A stretch of DNA of 64,000 nt. Source: an uncultured Pelagibacteraceae bacterium (GTDB lineage Bacteria > Pseudomonadota > Alphaproteobacteria > Pelagibacterales > AG-422-B15). This document shows, in pieces, positions 53,418 through 62,381 of this stretch. The notes below the pieces were generated by a model. It was not told the origin of the DNA, made no database searches, and saw only the letters and a list, made by a program, of their open reading frames with translations. A program made the position numbers and the translations under genes. The number at the start of each line of letters is the position of its first letter. Position 1 is the stretch's first letter. Where the stretch lies: NCBI GenBank assembly GCA_902614655.1, contig CACMLX010000002.1, positions 94,723 through 158,722 of the forward strand, in the 5' to 3' direction.

Positions 53418-54512
53418 ATGGAAAATATCAGTTTTATTCTTAATAAGCTAGAAGATGCAATAATCGTTCTTGATTCCGATCAAAAAATTGTTTTTCAAAA
53501 TTCCCATTCAATAGATTTATTTGAAAATAATTATACTGGTCAAAATATAACAAACTTAATTAGAAGCCCAATAGTTTTAGAGGCATTAGAAAATGTATAT
53601 AAAAATAAAGAAACAGAAATAATTGAATATAATAGTGAGTACGGAAGTTTATCACCTAGATCAACAAATTTTTACAATGTGGAGATTAGTTATGAGAAAA
53701 ATCATCTCCAATTAACTAACACAAGAGACAATTATGTTATTCTAATGAAAAATATAACTCCTTTAAAAAATATTGAAAGAGTACGCTCTTCTTTCATTGC
53801 AAACGTAAGTCATGAGCTAAAAACACCTCTTGCTACAATCATGGGTTTTTTGGAGACTATAAGAGGTCCAGCAAAAGATGATCAAAAATCTATGTCTAAG
53901 TTTCTTGGTATTATGGATAAAGAAACAATTCGCATGAAAAGACTGATAGATGATTTAATTGTCGTATCTAAAATAGAGTCTGATGAGCATATTCATCCAA
54001 CCAAAAAAGTTAATTTATTGAAAACAATAGATAATGTGGCTGAAAGTCTTAAAGAATACGCATTGACAAAGAATATTAAAATAAGTGTCAACCATCAACT
54101 TAGTGAGGGTTTATTTGTATTGGGAAATGAAGATGAGTTGGTACAGGTCTTTACAAATATTATAGATAATTCGATTAAATATGGAAAACTAAACAGCTCA
54201 ATAGATATATTGGCAGAAAAAATCAAAAAGCAAACTGATTATAGTGATAATAAAAAGCTATTTCCACAACTTGTATCAAAAATCAGCGTTAAAGATGAAA
54301 GCGAAGGCATTCATCCTAAACATCTAGCAAGATTAACTGAACGTTTTTACCGTGTAGATGCAGCAAGATCAAAAGAAATCGGTGGAACGGGTTTAGGGTT
54401 AACCATAGTTAAACATATTTTAAATAAGCACAGAGGACATTTAGATATAAAAAGTGAAATAAATCAAGGCAGTACATTTTCAGTAGAATTGCCTATTGCA
54501 CCCATTTCATAA
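53418..54512 (+). CDS. phoR: PhoR-type sensor histidine kinase without membrane segments
   Basis: A 364-residue histidine kinase. Residues 1-120 contain a PAS-like part (LEDAIIVLDSDQKIVFQN). The H box is ANVSHELKTPLATIMGFLE (about residue 132), the N box NIIDNSIKYG, and the G boxes KDESEGIHPKH and GGTGLGLTIVKH. E. coli PhoR has a membrane anchor ahead of its PAS; none is visible here, so the protein appears cytoplasmic. It lies just after ppx and upstream of pst and phoB, which supports the PhoR call. Confidence 0.88.
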   Translation: MENISFILNKLEDAIIVLDSDQKIVFQNSHSIDLFENNYTGQNITNLIRSPIVLEALENVYKNKETEIIEYNSEYGSLSPRSTNFYNVEISYEKNHLQLTNTRDNYVILMKNITPLKNIERVRSSFIANVSHELKTPLATIMGFLETIRGPAKDDQKSMSKFLGIMDKETIRMKRLIDDLIVVSKIESDEHIHPTKKVNLLKTIDNVAESLKEYALTKNIKISVNHQLSEGLFVLGNEDELVQVFTNIIDNSIKYGKLNSSIDILAEKIKKQTDYSDNKKLFPQLVSKISVKDESEGIHPKHLARLTERFYRVDAARSKEIGGTGLGLTIVKHILNKHRGHLDIKSEINQGSTFSVELPIAPIS

Positions 54513-54552
54513 GGTGCAATAATAGTTTAACAAATCTTGGTTAAAATAAAAT

Positions 54553-55275
54553 ATGGCGACTCAATTTGTTTTGTTTGGTTATCATCATTTGGCAACAATT
54601 TTCACAATTGTGACTATTTCAATTTTATTTCCTTTCTTTGTTCGATTTATAAATAATAAAAATGTAACTAGATCAATTTTTTTGTTAATTGGTTTTATAT
54701 TAATTTCTCATGAGATAATAAAGCCATTTTATCGAGTGATATTTTATGATCATTCTATTTACGAAGTATTGCCATTGCACATTTGCCATATAGCTGCAAT
54801 ATCAATGGGATTATATGTGTATACAAAGATTAAATTTTTTTTCGAAGTGGGTTATTTTTTTGGATTAAGTGGAAATTTCCTTGCAATCATTACACCAGAT
54901 TTGGATTTCTCATTTCCTGATGCAGAGTATATTACTTATTATTTCGGTCATGGTTTATTACTGCTTTGTGTAATATATGCCTGTGTATGTACGAAGGTTC
55001 AATTAACCTGGTGGTCAGTTTTACGAGTTCTTTTGTTTGCCGTTTGTTTATTACCTATAATTTATGGACTAAATATTTATATTTCTCAATTCTTTAAAGG
55101 TGTAAATTATTGGTATTTAATGATAACGCCTGCCGCGAACACACTTTTAGATATATTTCCATCTCCTCCAATGCACATTCCTTATTTGGCTGTGTTAACA
55201 GTTATTATATTCACATTAATTTATCTTCCCTTTAAATATCTTAATAAAAACAGTTATTTAAACTATCAACAATAA
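54553..55275 (+). CDS. YwaF/TIGR02206-like membrane protein
   Basis: A 240-residue protein with about six membrane segments. VLFGYHHLATIFTIVT at the N terminus, YEVLPLHICHIAAISMGLYV, then NFLAIITPDL and YYFGHGLLLLCVIYA match the YwaF / TIGR02206 pattern. The function is unknown. It lies between phoR and pstS with an AT-rich leader. Confidence 0.8.
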   Translation: MATQFVLFGYHHLATIFTIVTISILFPFFVRFINNKNVTRSIFLLIGFILISHEIIKPFYRVIFYDHSIYEVLPLHICHIAAISMGLYVYTKIKFFFEVGYFFGLSGNFLAIITPDLDFSFPDAEYITYYFGHGLLLLCVIYACVCTKVQLTWWSVLRVLLFAVCLLPIIYGLNIYISQFFKGVNYWYLMITPAANTLLDIFPSPPMHIPYLAVLTVIIFTLIYLPFKYLNKNSYLNYQQ

Positions 55276-55280
55276 ACTGA

Positions 55281-55324
55281 CATTCATAAAACTGTAATAA
55301 AACTGTTATAAACATGTAACCAAG
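55281..55324 (+). promoter_or_regulatory. Pho box upstream of pstS
   Basis: Four consecutive 11-base units in register: CATTCATAAAA, CTGTAATAAAA, CTGTTATAAAC and ATGTAACCAAG. The two middle units match the PhoB unit CTGT.ATAAA.. closely. The array ends about 45 bp before the pstS ATG and follows the YwaF-like gene stop by five bases. Confidence 0.75.
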
Positions 55325-55368
55325 TCAAAATAATTTATTGAAGATTCTAAACCTTAATGGAGAAAATA

Positions 55369-56430
55369 ATGAGATTAATCAAAATAATGATTATTGCAGT
55401 TTTCGCTTCATCAATTTTTACATTCAGTTCTCAAGCTAGAGATACTATAAAAATCGTTGGTTCGTCGACTGTATACCCTTATGCAACCGTAGTTGCTGAG
55501 AGATTTGGAAAGACTGGATTTAATACACCAGTGATTGAGAGTACTGGTACGGGCGGTGGAATGAAATTATTCTGTGCTGGAGTTGGTACCGATCACCCCG
55601 ATATTACCAATGCGTCTCGTAAAATTAAAAGTAAAGAAAAGGCATTATGCGCTAAAAATGGCGTTACTGATATAATTGAAATTACAATTGGTAATGACGG
55701 CTTGACGCTTGCTCATAGCTTAGATGCTGCCGATGCAGACTTTACGCAAGAGCATTTATTTTTAGCAATTGCAGAAAAAGTACCCGCTAATGTTGCAAAA
55801 GATGGCGAGGGTAATGTCATTGCTGGAAATTTAATTGATAACCCATATGAAAAATGGTCTGACATTGATGCTTCATTACCTGATCATAAAATTGAAATCC
55901 TAGTTGCACCGCCGACATCTGGTACAAGAGATGCTTGGAATTCACTTATTATGAAAAAAGGTTGCAAAGCAGCAGGCGCATACACACTTTGGGAAAATGC
56001 CGGTGAAAAGGCAAAGAAAAAATGTGCAGTAGTGCGAGAAGATGGAAGAGTTATTGAAGCTGGTGAAAACGACACTTTAATAGTTCAAAAATTATCAGAG
56101 GATCCAGAAAGATTTGGTTACTTTGGTTACAGCTATCTTTTGGCTAACGAAGATAAAATTAAATCTGCTTCGATAACTGGAATTCAGCCAACGCTTGCCG
56201 GTATCCAGGATTATTCTTACCCAATTGCACGACCATTACAGTTTTACGTGAAAAAAGCTCACGTAGGTGTTGTGCCAGGAATTGAAGAGTTTCTTGAAGC
56301 TTTCACAAGCCCTGATGCAATGGGCGAAGATGGATATCTAACTGATATCGGTTTAGTTGCATTATCTGATGGTGATGCATCTGATATAAGATCAAGAGTT
56401 GCTAACTTAGAAACACTCGATCTAGACTAA
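55369..56430 (+). CDS. pstS: Phosphate-binding protein PstS
   Basis: Periplasmic phosphate receptor of the Pst ABC transporter. From ATG 55369 it is about 353 residues with a signal peptide (ending SSQA). The mature N terminus TIKIVGSSTVYPYATVVAERF, STGTGGGMKLFCAGVG, and VAPPTSGTRDAWNSL are phosphate-binding and family motifs. The ORF track starts at 55357; I prefer 55369 because GGAG lies seven bases upstream of it. It is under the Pho box and is followed by an intercistronic hairpin. Confidence 0.96.
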   Translation: MRLIKIMIIAVFASSIFTFSSQARDTIKIVGSSTVYPYATVVAERFGKTGFNTPVIESTGTGGGMKLFCAGVGTDHPDITNASRKIKSKEKALCAKNGVTDIIEITIGNDGLTLAHSLDAADADFTQEHLFLAIAEKVPANVAKDGEGNVIAGNLIDNPYEKWSDIDASLPDHKIEILVAPPTSGTRDAWNSLIMKKGCKAAGAYTLWENAGEKAKKKCAVVREDGRVIEAGENDTLIVQKLSEDPERFGYFGYSYLLANEDKIKSASITGIQPTLAGIQDYSYPIARPLQFYVKKAHVGVVPGIEEFLEAFTSPDAMGEDGYLTDIGLVALSDGDASDIRSRVANLETLDLD

Positions 56431-56446
56431 AAGACTTGATTAATCC

Positions 56447-56479
56447 ACAACTGAGGCAAGTTATGCTTGTCTCAGTTGT
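56447..56479 (+). promoter_or_regulatory. Intercistronic hairpin between pstS and pstC
   Basis: ACAACTGAGGCAAG pairs with CTTGTCTCAGTTGT (one G-U pair) around TTATG, in the 71-bp gap after pstS. There is no T run, so it is probably a partial terminator or an mRNA stabiliser that keeps pstS transcripts abundant relative to pstCAB. Confidence 0.7.
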
Positions 56480-56501
56480 TGAATAAGCATTATGGTGAAG
56501 C

Positions 56502-57893
56502 ATGGGATTTATATTAATTTCTTTAATTATTCTAATTGGTATCACCAGCTATTTTCTAGGAAATTTAAGAGCAAAAAATCTTAGGACTTCAAATCAAAAA
56601 AATCTTAAATCACTTAGTCATTATTATGGGTACTACGTAGCTCTATGGGCTGTTGTGCCGGCGTTATTGATACTGTTGATGATTACCTCGTTTAAATCAT
56701 TTTTTATTGAGCAATATGTATTAAGTGATTTCATAGCACTTGGCAGTTATACAGAAACAGAACTAAGTTTATTATTTACCCAAATCGAAAACATTGCAAT
56801 GGGCATAAAACTGTTTGATGAAAATACTATTCTTATAGATGGCGCCGTAAATAAATTAAATTATATTAATAAGACGAGTGAAAACTTAACTTATGTTACA
56901 GTTCTTGGGTTTTCAGGCTTACTTGTACTTTACTCAATATTCAATATTAATCACAAACTTAATTCTAGAAAAATTGTCGAGAAATTTTTAATAGTCTTGT
57001 ATTTTACATGCTCACTTGTCGCTATTATGACTACTGTTGGAATAATTTTTTCCTTATTATATGAAACGTTGCGTTTTTTTTCTCAAGTTCCAATAACCGA
57101 TTTTTTATTTGGATTAAATTGGAGTCCTCAAAGAGTTTTTGTTAGAGAAGCTGGAGATCTTGATACAAGAGACTTGGCCAATGCATTTGGCGCTGTTCCA
57201 TTATTTGCTGGAACATTTCTTATTGCATTAATTGCAATGTGTGTTTCAGTCCCAGTTGGCTTACTCACAGCCATTTATATGTCTGAATACGCTTCTCCAA
57301 AAGTCAGAGATTGGGCTAAGCCAATTATTGAAATTCTTGCTGGCATTCCAACGGTTGTATACGGATTTTTTGCAGCGTTAACTGTCGCGCCTTTAGTGAG
57401 AGATATCGGTCAGGGTGCTGGACTAACTGTCTCTTCTGAAAGCGCTCTAGCTGCGGGATTTGTTATGGGAATAATGATAATACCATTTATTTCATCACTT
57501 TCTGATGATGTAATAAAATCTGTACCTCAGAGTTTAAGGGAAGGCTCTTATGCCATGGGAGCAACCAAAAGGGAAACAATTGTAAAAGTATTATTGCCAG
57601 CTGCTTTGCCAGGCATTGTCGGTTCATTTCTATTAGCTGTCTCAAGAGCAATTGGGGAGACAATGATTGTTGTTATGGCTGCAGGATTAAATGCAAAATT
57701 AACAGCCAATCCACTTGATGCGGCAACTACAATTACTACTCAGATTGTTGTTATTTTAATCGGTGATCAAGAATTTGATAGCCCAAAAACACAGTCAGCT
57801 TTTGCTCTGGGTTTAACTTTGTTCGTTGTTACTTTGGCTCTAAATTTTATAGCTTTACAGGTCGTAAAAAAATATACGGAGAGATATGACTGA
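56502..57893 (+). CDS. pstC: Phosphate ABC transporter permease PstC
   Basis: Inner-membrane permease of the phosphate transporter. The C-terminal half has the permease core: FAGTFLIALIAMCVSVPVGLLTAIYMSEYA, EILAGIPTVVYGFFA, and EGSYAMGATKRETIVKVLLP (the EAA loop). At 463 residues it is longer than the roughly 320-residue E. coli protein; the extra N-terminal part contains additional membrane segments and a loop, as in alphaproteobacterial PstC (DUF3708). It overlaps pstA by eight bases. Confidence 0.95.
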   Translation: MGFILISLIILIGITSYFLGNLRAKNLRTSNQKNLKSLSHYYGYYVALWAVVPALLILLMITSFKSFFIEQYVLSDFIALGSYTETELSLLFTQIENIAMGIKLFDENTILIDGAVNKLNYINKTSENLTYVTVLGFSGLLVLYSIFNINHKLNSRKIVEKFLIVLYFTCSLVAIMTTVGIIFSLLYETLRFFSQVPITDFLFGLNWSPQRVFVREAGDLDTRDLANAFGAVPLFAGTFLIALIAMCVSVPVGLLTAIYMSEYASPKVRDWAKPIIEILAGIPTVVYGFFAALTVAPLVRDIGQGAGLTVSSESALAAGFVMGIMIIPFISSLSDDVIKSVPQSLREGSYAMGATKRETIVKVLLPAALPGIVGSFLLAVSRAIGETMIVVMAAGLNAKLTANPLDAATTITTQIVVILIGDQEFDSPKTQSAFALGLTLFVVTLALNFIALQVVKKYTERYD

Positions 57894-59169
57894 TAGAATA
57901 GAACAAAGAATAAATAGTTTAAATAAAAGGCTCAATTCAGAGAAAAGATTTAGGATTTATTGTATTGGTGCAATGAGCTTTGCGCTTGCATGGGTGCTTA
58001 TTTTATTTCTAAATATATTTTCATCTGGCTATTCAGCATTTTATAGAACTGTTATCCAGGTAGATGTACCTTTTTTAAATCTTATTGAAGACACGACACA
58101 ATTTTCTGAGATGAGTTCAGAGGATATTAACAACCTGTCAATGTATTCTTTTTCCAAAAAAGCTATTTATAGACTTTTTCCAGATATTGAAGAGAAAAAA
58201 GATAAGAAAATGTTGATACGATTATTCAGTATTGAATTTGAGCAAGAAATAAGAGAATTTTTAAAATCGAATAAGTCAAATATAAATGAAACAGAAACAA
58301 TATATTTAACTGCCTCCGACGATGTAGATCAGGTTAATAAAGGAAACTACCCAAGGGACTTAGATGAAGACAAAAGAAGAATTAAAGATATTCAACTTTT
58401 ATTTTTTGATGACCTTGTAGATAGGGGACTTGTCAGCTATGAATTCAATCTACCATTTTTAATGAGGGGTGACAGCCGAGAACCTGAACTGGCAGGAGTA
58501 GGAGGTTCAATAGTAGGTTCTTTATTCACAATTTTGGTAGTTTTGATTTTGTCTTTTCCTATTGGAATTTTTGCAGCTATTTATCTTGAGGAATTTGCAC
58601 CAAAAAATAAAGTTACCGATTTTATTGAAATTAATATTAATAATTTAGCAGCGGTACCTTCTATTGTATTTGGCTTATTGGGGCTTGGTATTATTTTAAA
58701 TACATTTGGATTGCCAAGGTCAACACCTCTGGTTGGAGGCATAGTCTTATCTTTAATGACCCTACCAACAATAATTATTGCAACTAGAGCCTCATTAAGG
58801 GCAGTGCCGCCATCAATAAGAGAAGGTGCATTAGCAGTCGGAGCAACCAAAATGCAAGCAGTAATGCATCATGTAGTTCCTGTAGCAATGCCTGGTGCAT
58901 TAACAGGTACGATTATAGGCCTTGCTCAAGCACTTGGAGAAACTGCGCCATTATTATTAATTGGTATGGTGGCATTTGTTGTAGATGTTCCACAAACACC
59001 GCTGGACGCTTCTGCCTCTTTGCCAGTCCAGGTTTATTTATGGTCAGAAAGCGCAGAAAGAGGTTATGTTGAAAAAACTTCAGCTACAATTATGATGTTG
59101 CTTGGATTTTTAATTTTAATGAATTTAGCTGCAGTATTAATTAGAAGAAAATTTGAAACAAAATGGTAA
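57886..59169 (+). CDS. pstA: Phosphate ABC transporter permease PstA
   Basis: Second permease of the Pst transporter. The C-terminal core shows GGSIVGSLFTILVVLILSFPIGIFAAIYLEEFA, NLAAVPSIVFGLLGLGI, and EGALAVGATKMQAVMHHVVP (EAA loop). An N-terminal extension of about 190 residues has one membrane segment and a charged, probably periplasmic part, as in the DUF3333 arrangement of alphaproteobacterial PstA. The pstB gene starts eight bases after its stop. Confidence 0.95.
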   Translation: MTDRIEQRINSLNKRLNSEKRFRIYCIGAMSFALAWVLILFLNIFSSGYSAFYRTVIQVDVPFLNLIEDTTQFSEMSSEDINNLSMYSFSKKAIYRLFPDIEEKKDKKMLIRLFSIEFEQEIREFLKSNKSNINETETIYLTASDDVDQVNKGNYPRDLDEDKRRIKDIQLLFFDDLVDRGLVSYEFNLPFLMRGDSREPELAGVGGSIVGSLFTILVVLILSFPIGIFAAIYLEEFAPKNKVTDFIEININNLAAVPSIVFGLLGLGIILNTFGLPRSTPLVGGIVLSLMTLPTIIIATRASLRAVPPSIREGALAVGATKMQAVMHHVVPVAMPGALTGTIIGLAQALGETAPLLLIGMVAFVVDVPQTPLDASASLPVQVYLWSESAERGYVEKTSATIMMLLGFLILMNLAAVLIRRKFETKW

Positions 59170-59177
59170 AATAGAAT

Positions 59178-59939
59178 ATGAAAAGTATAAAAATAAAAGC
59201 AGACAACTTGAATGTTTATTATGGAGAGAAACAGGCACTCTTCGATGTTTCCATGTACATGGAAGAAAAACAAGTCACTGCTTTAATAGGTCCATCAGGT
59301 TGTGGTAAATCAACCTTTATTAGATGCTTAAATAGAATGAATGATGTTATCGATATATGTAAAGTACAAGGAAAAATAGAAATCGATGGCAACAATATTT
59401 ATGCACCAAGCATGCAAGTTGAACAACTAAGAGAACGCGTGGGCATGGTTTTTCAAAAGCCGAACCCCTTTCCAAAATCTATTTTTGAAAATGTAGCTTA
59501 TGGTCCAAGAATACATGGAATAGCTGAAAATAAATCTGATTTAGAAGAAATTGTTGTTAACAGTCTAAAAAAAGCAGCTCTCTTTGATGAGGTTAAAGAT
59601 AGATTAAACGATGCGGGAACAGGCCTCTCGGGGGGACAGCAACAAAGATTGTGTATTGCAAGAGCTATATCCGTAAATCCAGATATTATTCTAATGGATG
59701 AACCTTGCTCAGCCTTAGACCCAATAGCTACGGCTAGAATTGAAGAATTAATGGGAGAACTTAAAACAGAATATACAATAATTATTGTCACGCACTCGAT
59801 GCAGCAAGCCGCTAGAGTTTCATCAAGGACAGGTTTTTTTCATTTAGGTAAATTAGTTGAAGTTGATAAGACTGAAACAATCTTTTCAAATCCATCAGAT
59901 CAGAGAACGCAAGATTATATAACAGGGAGGTTTGGTTAA
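59178..59939 (+). CDS. pstB: Phosphate ABC transporter ATPase PstB
   Basis: The ATPase of the Pst transporter, 253 residues. [18 protein letters not shown] is the family N-terminal pattern, Walker A is GPSGCGKST, then [24 protein letters not shown], signature [15 protein letters not shown] and Walker [14 protein letters not shown]. It overlaps phoU by one base. Confidence 0.98.
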   Translation: MKSIKIKADNLNVYYGEKQALFDVSMYMEEKQVTALIGPSGCGKSTFIRCLNRMNDVIDICKVQGKIEIDGNNIYAPSMQVEQLRERVGMVFQKPNPFPKSIFENVAYGPRIHGIAENKSDLEEIVVNSLKKAALFDEVKDRLNDAGTGLSGGQQQRLCIARAISVNPDIILMDEPCSALDPIATARIEELMGELKTEYTIIIVTHSMQQAARVSSRTGFFHLGKLVEVDKTETIFSNPSDQRTQDYITGRFG

Positions 59940-60631
59940 TGAGTGAACACATAGTTTCATCTTATGATGAGCAATTAGATTTAATAAATAGTACATTAAT
60001 TAAAATGGGAGGATTGGTTGAAACACAGCTTCACAATTCTCTTGTTGCTTTGGGTGATAAAGATACTGCTTTTGCAGAAGAAATTTTAAGAGATGATAAT
60101 AAAATAGATGCCTTAGAAAAGGAAATTGATGCTTTAACATACAAAGTAATTGCAATGAGGCAACCGCTTGCTAATGATTTAAGAACCGTACTTTCGGCAC
60201 TAAGCATTGCAAACGATCTCGAGAGAATGGGTGATCACGCTACCAATATTGCTAAAAGAGTTGCAAATGTAAAAATAAATATGCCCGACACGCCGGTTTC
60301 AGAAATTGTCAATATGGGTGAGAACGTTCAAAGAATGATAAAAAATGTTTTAGATGCCTTCGTTCAAAAATCAGATACGCTAGCAATTAATGCTTGGGAT
60401 TTAGACGGCGATATTGATGAATTGTATTTATCAATTTACAGGGATCTTCTTAAGACGATGGCAGAAGACCCAGATACAATTACAGGCTGTTCACACTTAT
60501 TGTCGATTGCTAAAAACATAGAGAGAATAGGAGATTATGTTCAAAATATTGCTGAAGACATTCACTTCATTACAACTGGTCAAGCCTTAGAACGTAAGTC
60601 GGAAAAAAGAATTAAGTGGGAAAAGGTGTAA
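59939..60631 (+). CDS. phoU: Phosphate signalling protein PhoU
   Basis: A 230-residue helical protein that couples Pst transport state to PhoR activity. Two PhoU repeats are visible: DNKIDALEKEIDALTYKVIAMRQPLANDLR with ANDLERMGDHATNIAKR, and DGDIDELYLSIYRDLLKTM with KNIERIGDYVQNIAEDIHF. These E/DxxxD segments bind metal clusters in known structures. The stop overlaps the phoB start as TAATG. Confidence 0.97.
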   Translation: MSEHIVSSYDEQLDLINSTLIKMGGLVETQLHNSLVALGDKDTAFAEEILRDDNKIDALEKEIDALTYKVIAMRQPLANDLRTVLSALSIANDLERMGDHATNIAKRVANVKINMPDTPVSEIVNMGENVQRMIKNVLDAFVQKSDTLAINAWDLDGDIDELYLSIYRDLLKTMAEDPDTITGCSHLLSIAKNIERIGDYVQNIAEDIHFITTGQALERKSEKRIKWEKV

Positions 60632-61317
60632 TGAAACCTAAAATCCTAGTAATTGAGGATGAAGTCTCAATAGTTGAATTATTAAAATACAATCTCACAG
60701 CTAGTGGATTTGATGTAGACGTATGCTTTGATGGCGATAGCGCATTGGATAGTATATTTGGTGATATTAAATACGATCTCATAATCGTTGACTGGATGCT
60801 CCCAAATATTTCTGGGTTAGAATTGTGTAGACGAGTACGTAAAGATAAAACTACAAAGAACATTCCTTTAATTATGCTCACAGCTAAAGGAGAAGAAGAA
60901 GATAAATTAAGAGCATTTGAAACTGAAATTGATGACTACATAACAAAACCATTTTCAGTCAATGAGTTAGTAGCAAGAATTAAAGCAGTACTTAAACGCT
61001 TAAGACCTATTTTTTATAATGAAGTTCTTACTTATAAGGGAATTCAATTAGATGTTTCAACGCATCGTGTCACCAGGGATAAAACAGAAATAAGTCTTGG
61101 ACCTACGGAATTTAATTTATTGCGTTTTTTAATGGAAAATCAAGGTAAAGTATTTTCAAGACAACAATTATTAGATTATGTATGGACTACAAGTCCATAT
61201 GTCGAGCCTAGAACAGTTGATGTTCATATCAGAAGATTAAGAAAAGCATTAAACGAAGGATTTGAATACGACCCAATTAGAACAATTAGATCTGCTGGAT
61301 ATTCTCTTGGTATATGA
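60631..61317 (+). CDS. phoB: Phosphate regulon response regulator PhoB
   Basis: A 228-residue response regulator. The receiver domain has PKILVIEDEVSIVELLKYNL, the phosphoacceptor Asp in LIIVDWMLPNISG, and the Lys in ITKPFSVNELVARIKAVLKR. The OmpR-type winged helix ends RTVDVHIRRLRKALNE and RTIRSAGYSLG. The track start at 60616 includes five extra codons inside phoU; ATG 60631 overlaps its stop. It binds Pho boxes such as the one upstream of pstS. Confidence 0.96.
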   Translation: MKPKILVIEDEVSIVELLKYNLTASGFDVDVCFDGDSALDSIFGDIKYDLIIVDWMLPNISGLELCRRVRKDKTTKNIPLIMLTAKGEEEDKLRAFETEIDDYITKPFSVNELVARIKAVLKRLRPIFYNEVLTYKGIQLDVSTHRVTRDKTEISLGPTEFNLLRFLMENQGKVFSRQQLLDYVWTTSPYVEPRTVDVHIRRLRKALNEGFEYDPIRTIRSAGYSLGI

Positions 61318-61742
61318 GCATTAAAAATGTTTTATATTTATGTACGCAAAATTCAGCCAGAAGCATTATAGCTGAGGCAATTACCAATTATAAATATAGT
61401 GAAAGTCTGAAAGGCTATAGCGCTGGTAGCACACCTTCAGGAATAATAAATCCTAAAACACTCGATTTATTAGATGATATGAAAATACCGACTGAGAAAC
61501 TCTATAGTAAAAGTTGGGACGTATTTGGTGAGCCCAACTCTCCCTCTATGGATTATGTCGTTACTGTGTGTGGAAATGCCGCTAAAGAAACATGTCCGAT
61601 CTGGCCGGGTGCTCCAAAAACATTTCATTTTAATATTGAAGACCCCGTTAAACAGAACTTAAACGAAGTCGATCACAAAAAGTTTTTTAGATCTACATTT
61701 GATTATATTGATCAATTAATAAAAGAAAATTTGCTTAAATAA
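61314..61742 (+). CDS. arsC: Thioredoxin-type arsenate reductase ArsC
   Basis: A 142-residue low-molecular-weight phosphatase-fold protein. The phosphate/arsenate loop LCTQNSARS starts with Cys10. A pair of cysteines further on (VTVCGNAAKETCPIWPG) matches the second and third redox cysteines of the thioredoxin-coupled arsenate reductases, which separates it from ordinary tyrosine phosphatases. It overlaps the phoB stop as ATGA and precedes an aquaporin, the arrangement of arsC-aqpS style arsenic detoxification. Confidence 0.88.
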   Translation: MSIKNVLYLCTQNSARSIIAEAITNYKYSESLKGYSAGSTPSGIINPKTLDLLDDMKIPTEKLYSKSWDVFGEPNSPSMDYVVTVCGNAAKETCPIWPGAPKTFHFNIEDPVKQNLNEVDHKKFFRSTFDYIDQLIKENLLK

Positions 61743-62381
61743 ATGCCTAAAAAAATACTTTCTGAATATCTGGGTACACTCTTACTTGTTTTCTCGGTAG
61801 TAGGATCAGGGATAATGGCCGAAAATCTATCTCCTACAAATGAAGGTGTTGTATTGCTTGCTAATGCAATAGCAACAGGAGCAATGCTTTACGTGATAAT
61901 ATCAATATTTGGTCCTATATCTGGAGCTCATTTTAATCCAGTTGTTACACTTTATTTTAGATTTAAATCAGATATTAATAACGTAACGATGATATTATTT
62001 ATCATTTTTCAACTAGTGGGTGGCACTTCTGGAGTCATTTTAGCAAATTATATTTTTGATGATTTATTTATTGAATTTTCAACTAAAGAAAGAACAGGAA
62101 TTAATATTCATGTCTCTGAAGTGGTTGCAACAATAGGCTTATTAATTACAATTGTGCTCACACTAAAGGCAAAAAGAGATCCAGCAATAGCGGTGGCTTT
62201 ATATATAACTGGGGCTTATTGGTTCACATCTTCAACGTCATTTGCCAATCCAGCTGTCACGATCAGTAGATCATTCACCAACACATTTACCGGTATAGAT
62301 CCACAGCACGTGTTGATGTTTATTTTTATGCAATTAATTGGACTCTTAATTGCATATTTTATTCTTCGATTTTACGATTAA
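61743..62381 (+). CDS. aqpS: MIP-family channel (aquaglyceroporin, AqpS-like)
   Basis: A 212-residue aquaporin-superfamily channel with six membrane segments. The two half-helix motifs are SGAHFNPVVTL (NPV in place of NPA) and SFANPAVTISRSFTNTFTGI (NPA with the following Arg). In Sinorhizobium, AqpS exports arsenite made by ArsC, and aqpS lies beside arsC; the same pairing is seen here directly after phoB. It starts on the base following the arsC stop. Water or glycerol transport is the alternative. Confidence 0.82.
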   Translation: MPKKILSEYLGTLLLVFSVVGSGIMAENLSPTNEGVVLLANAIATGAMLYVIISIFGPISGAHFNPVVTLYFRFKSDINNVTMILFIIFQLVGGTSGVILANYIFDDLFIEFSTKERTGINIHVSEVVATIGLLITIVLTLKAKRDPAIAVALYITGAYWFTSSTSFANPAVTISRSFTNTFTGIDPQHVLMFIFMQLIGLLIAYFILRFYD

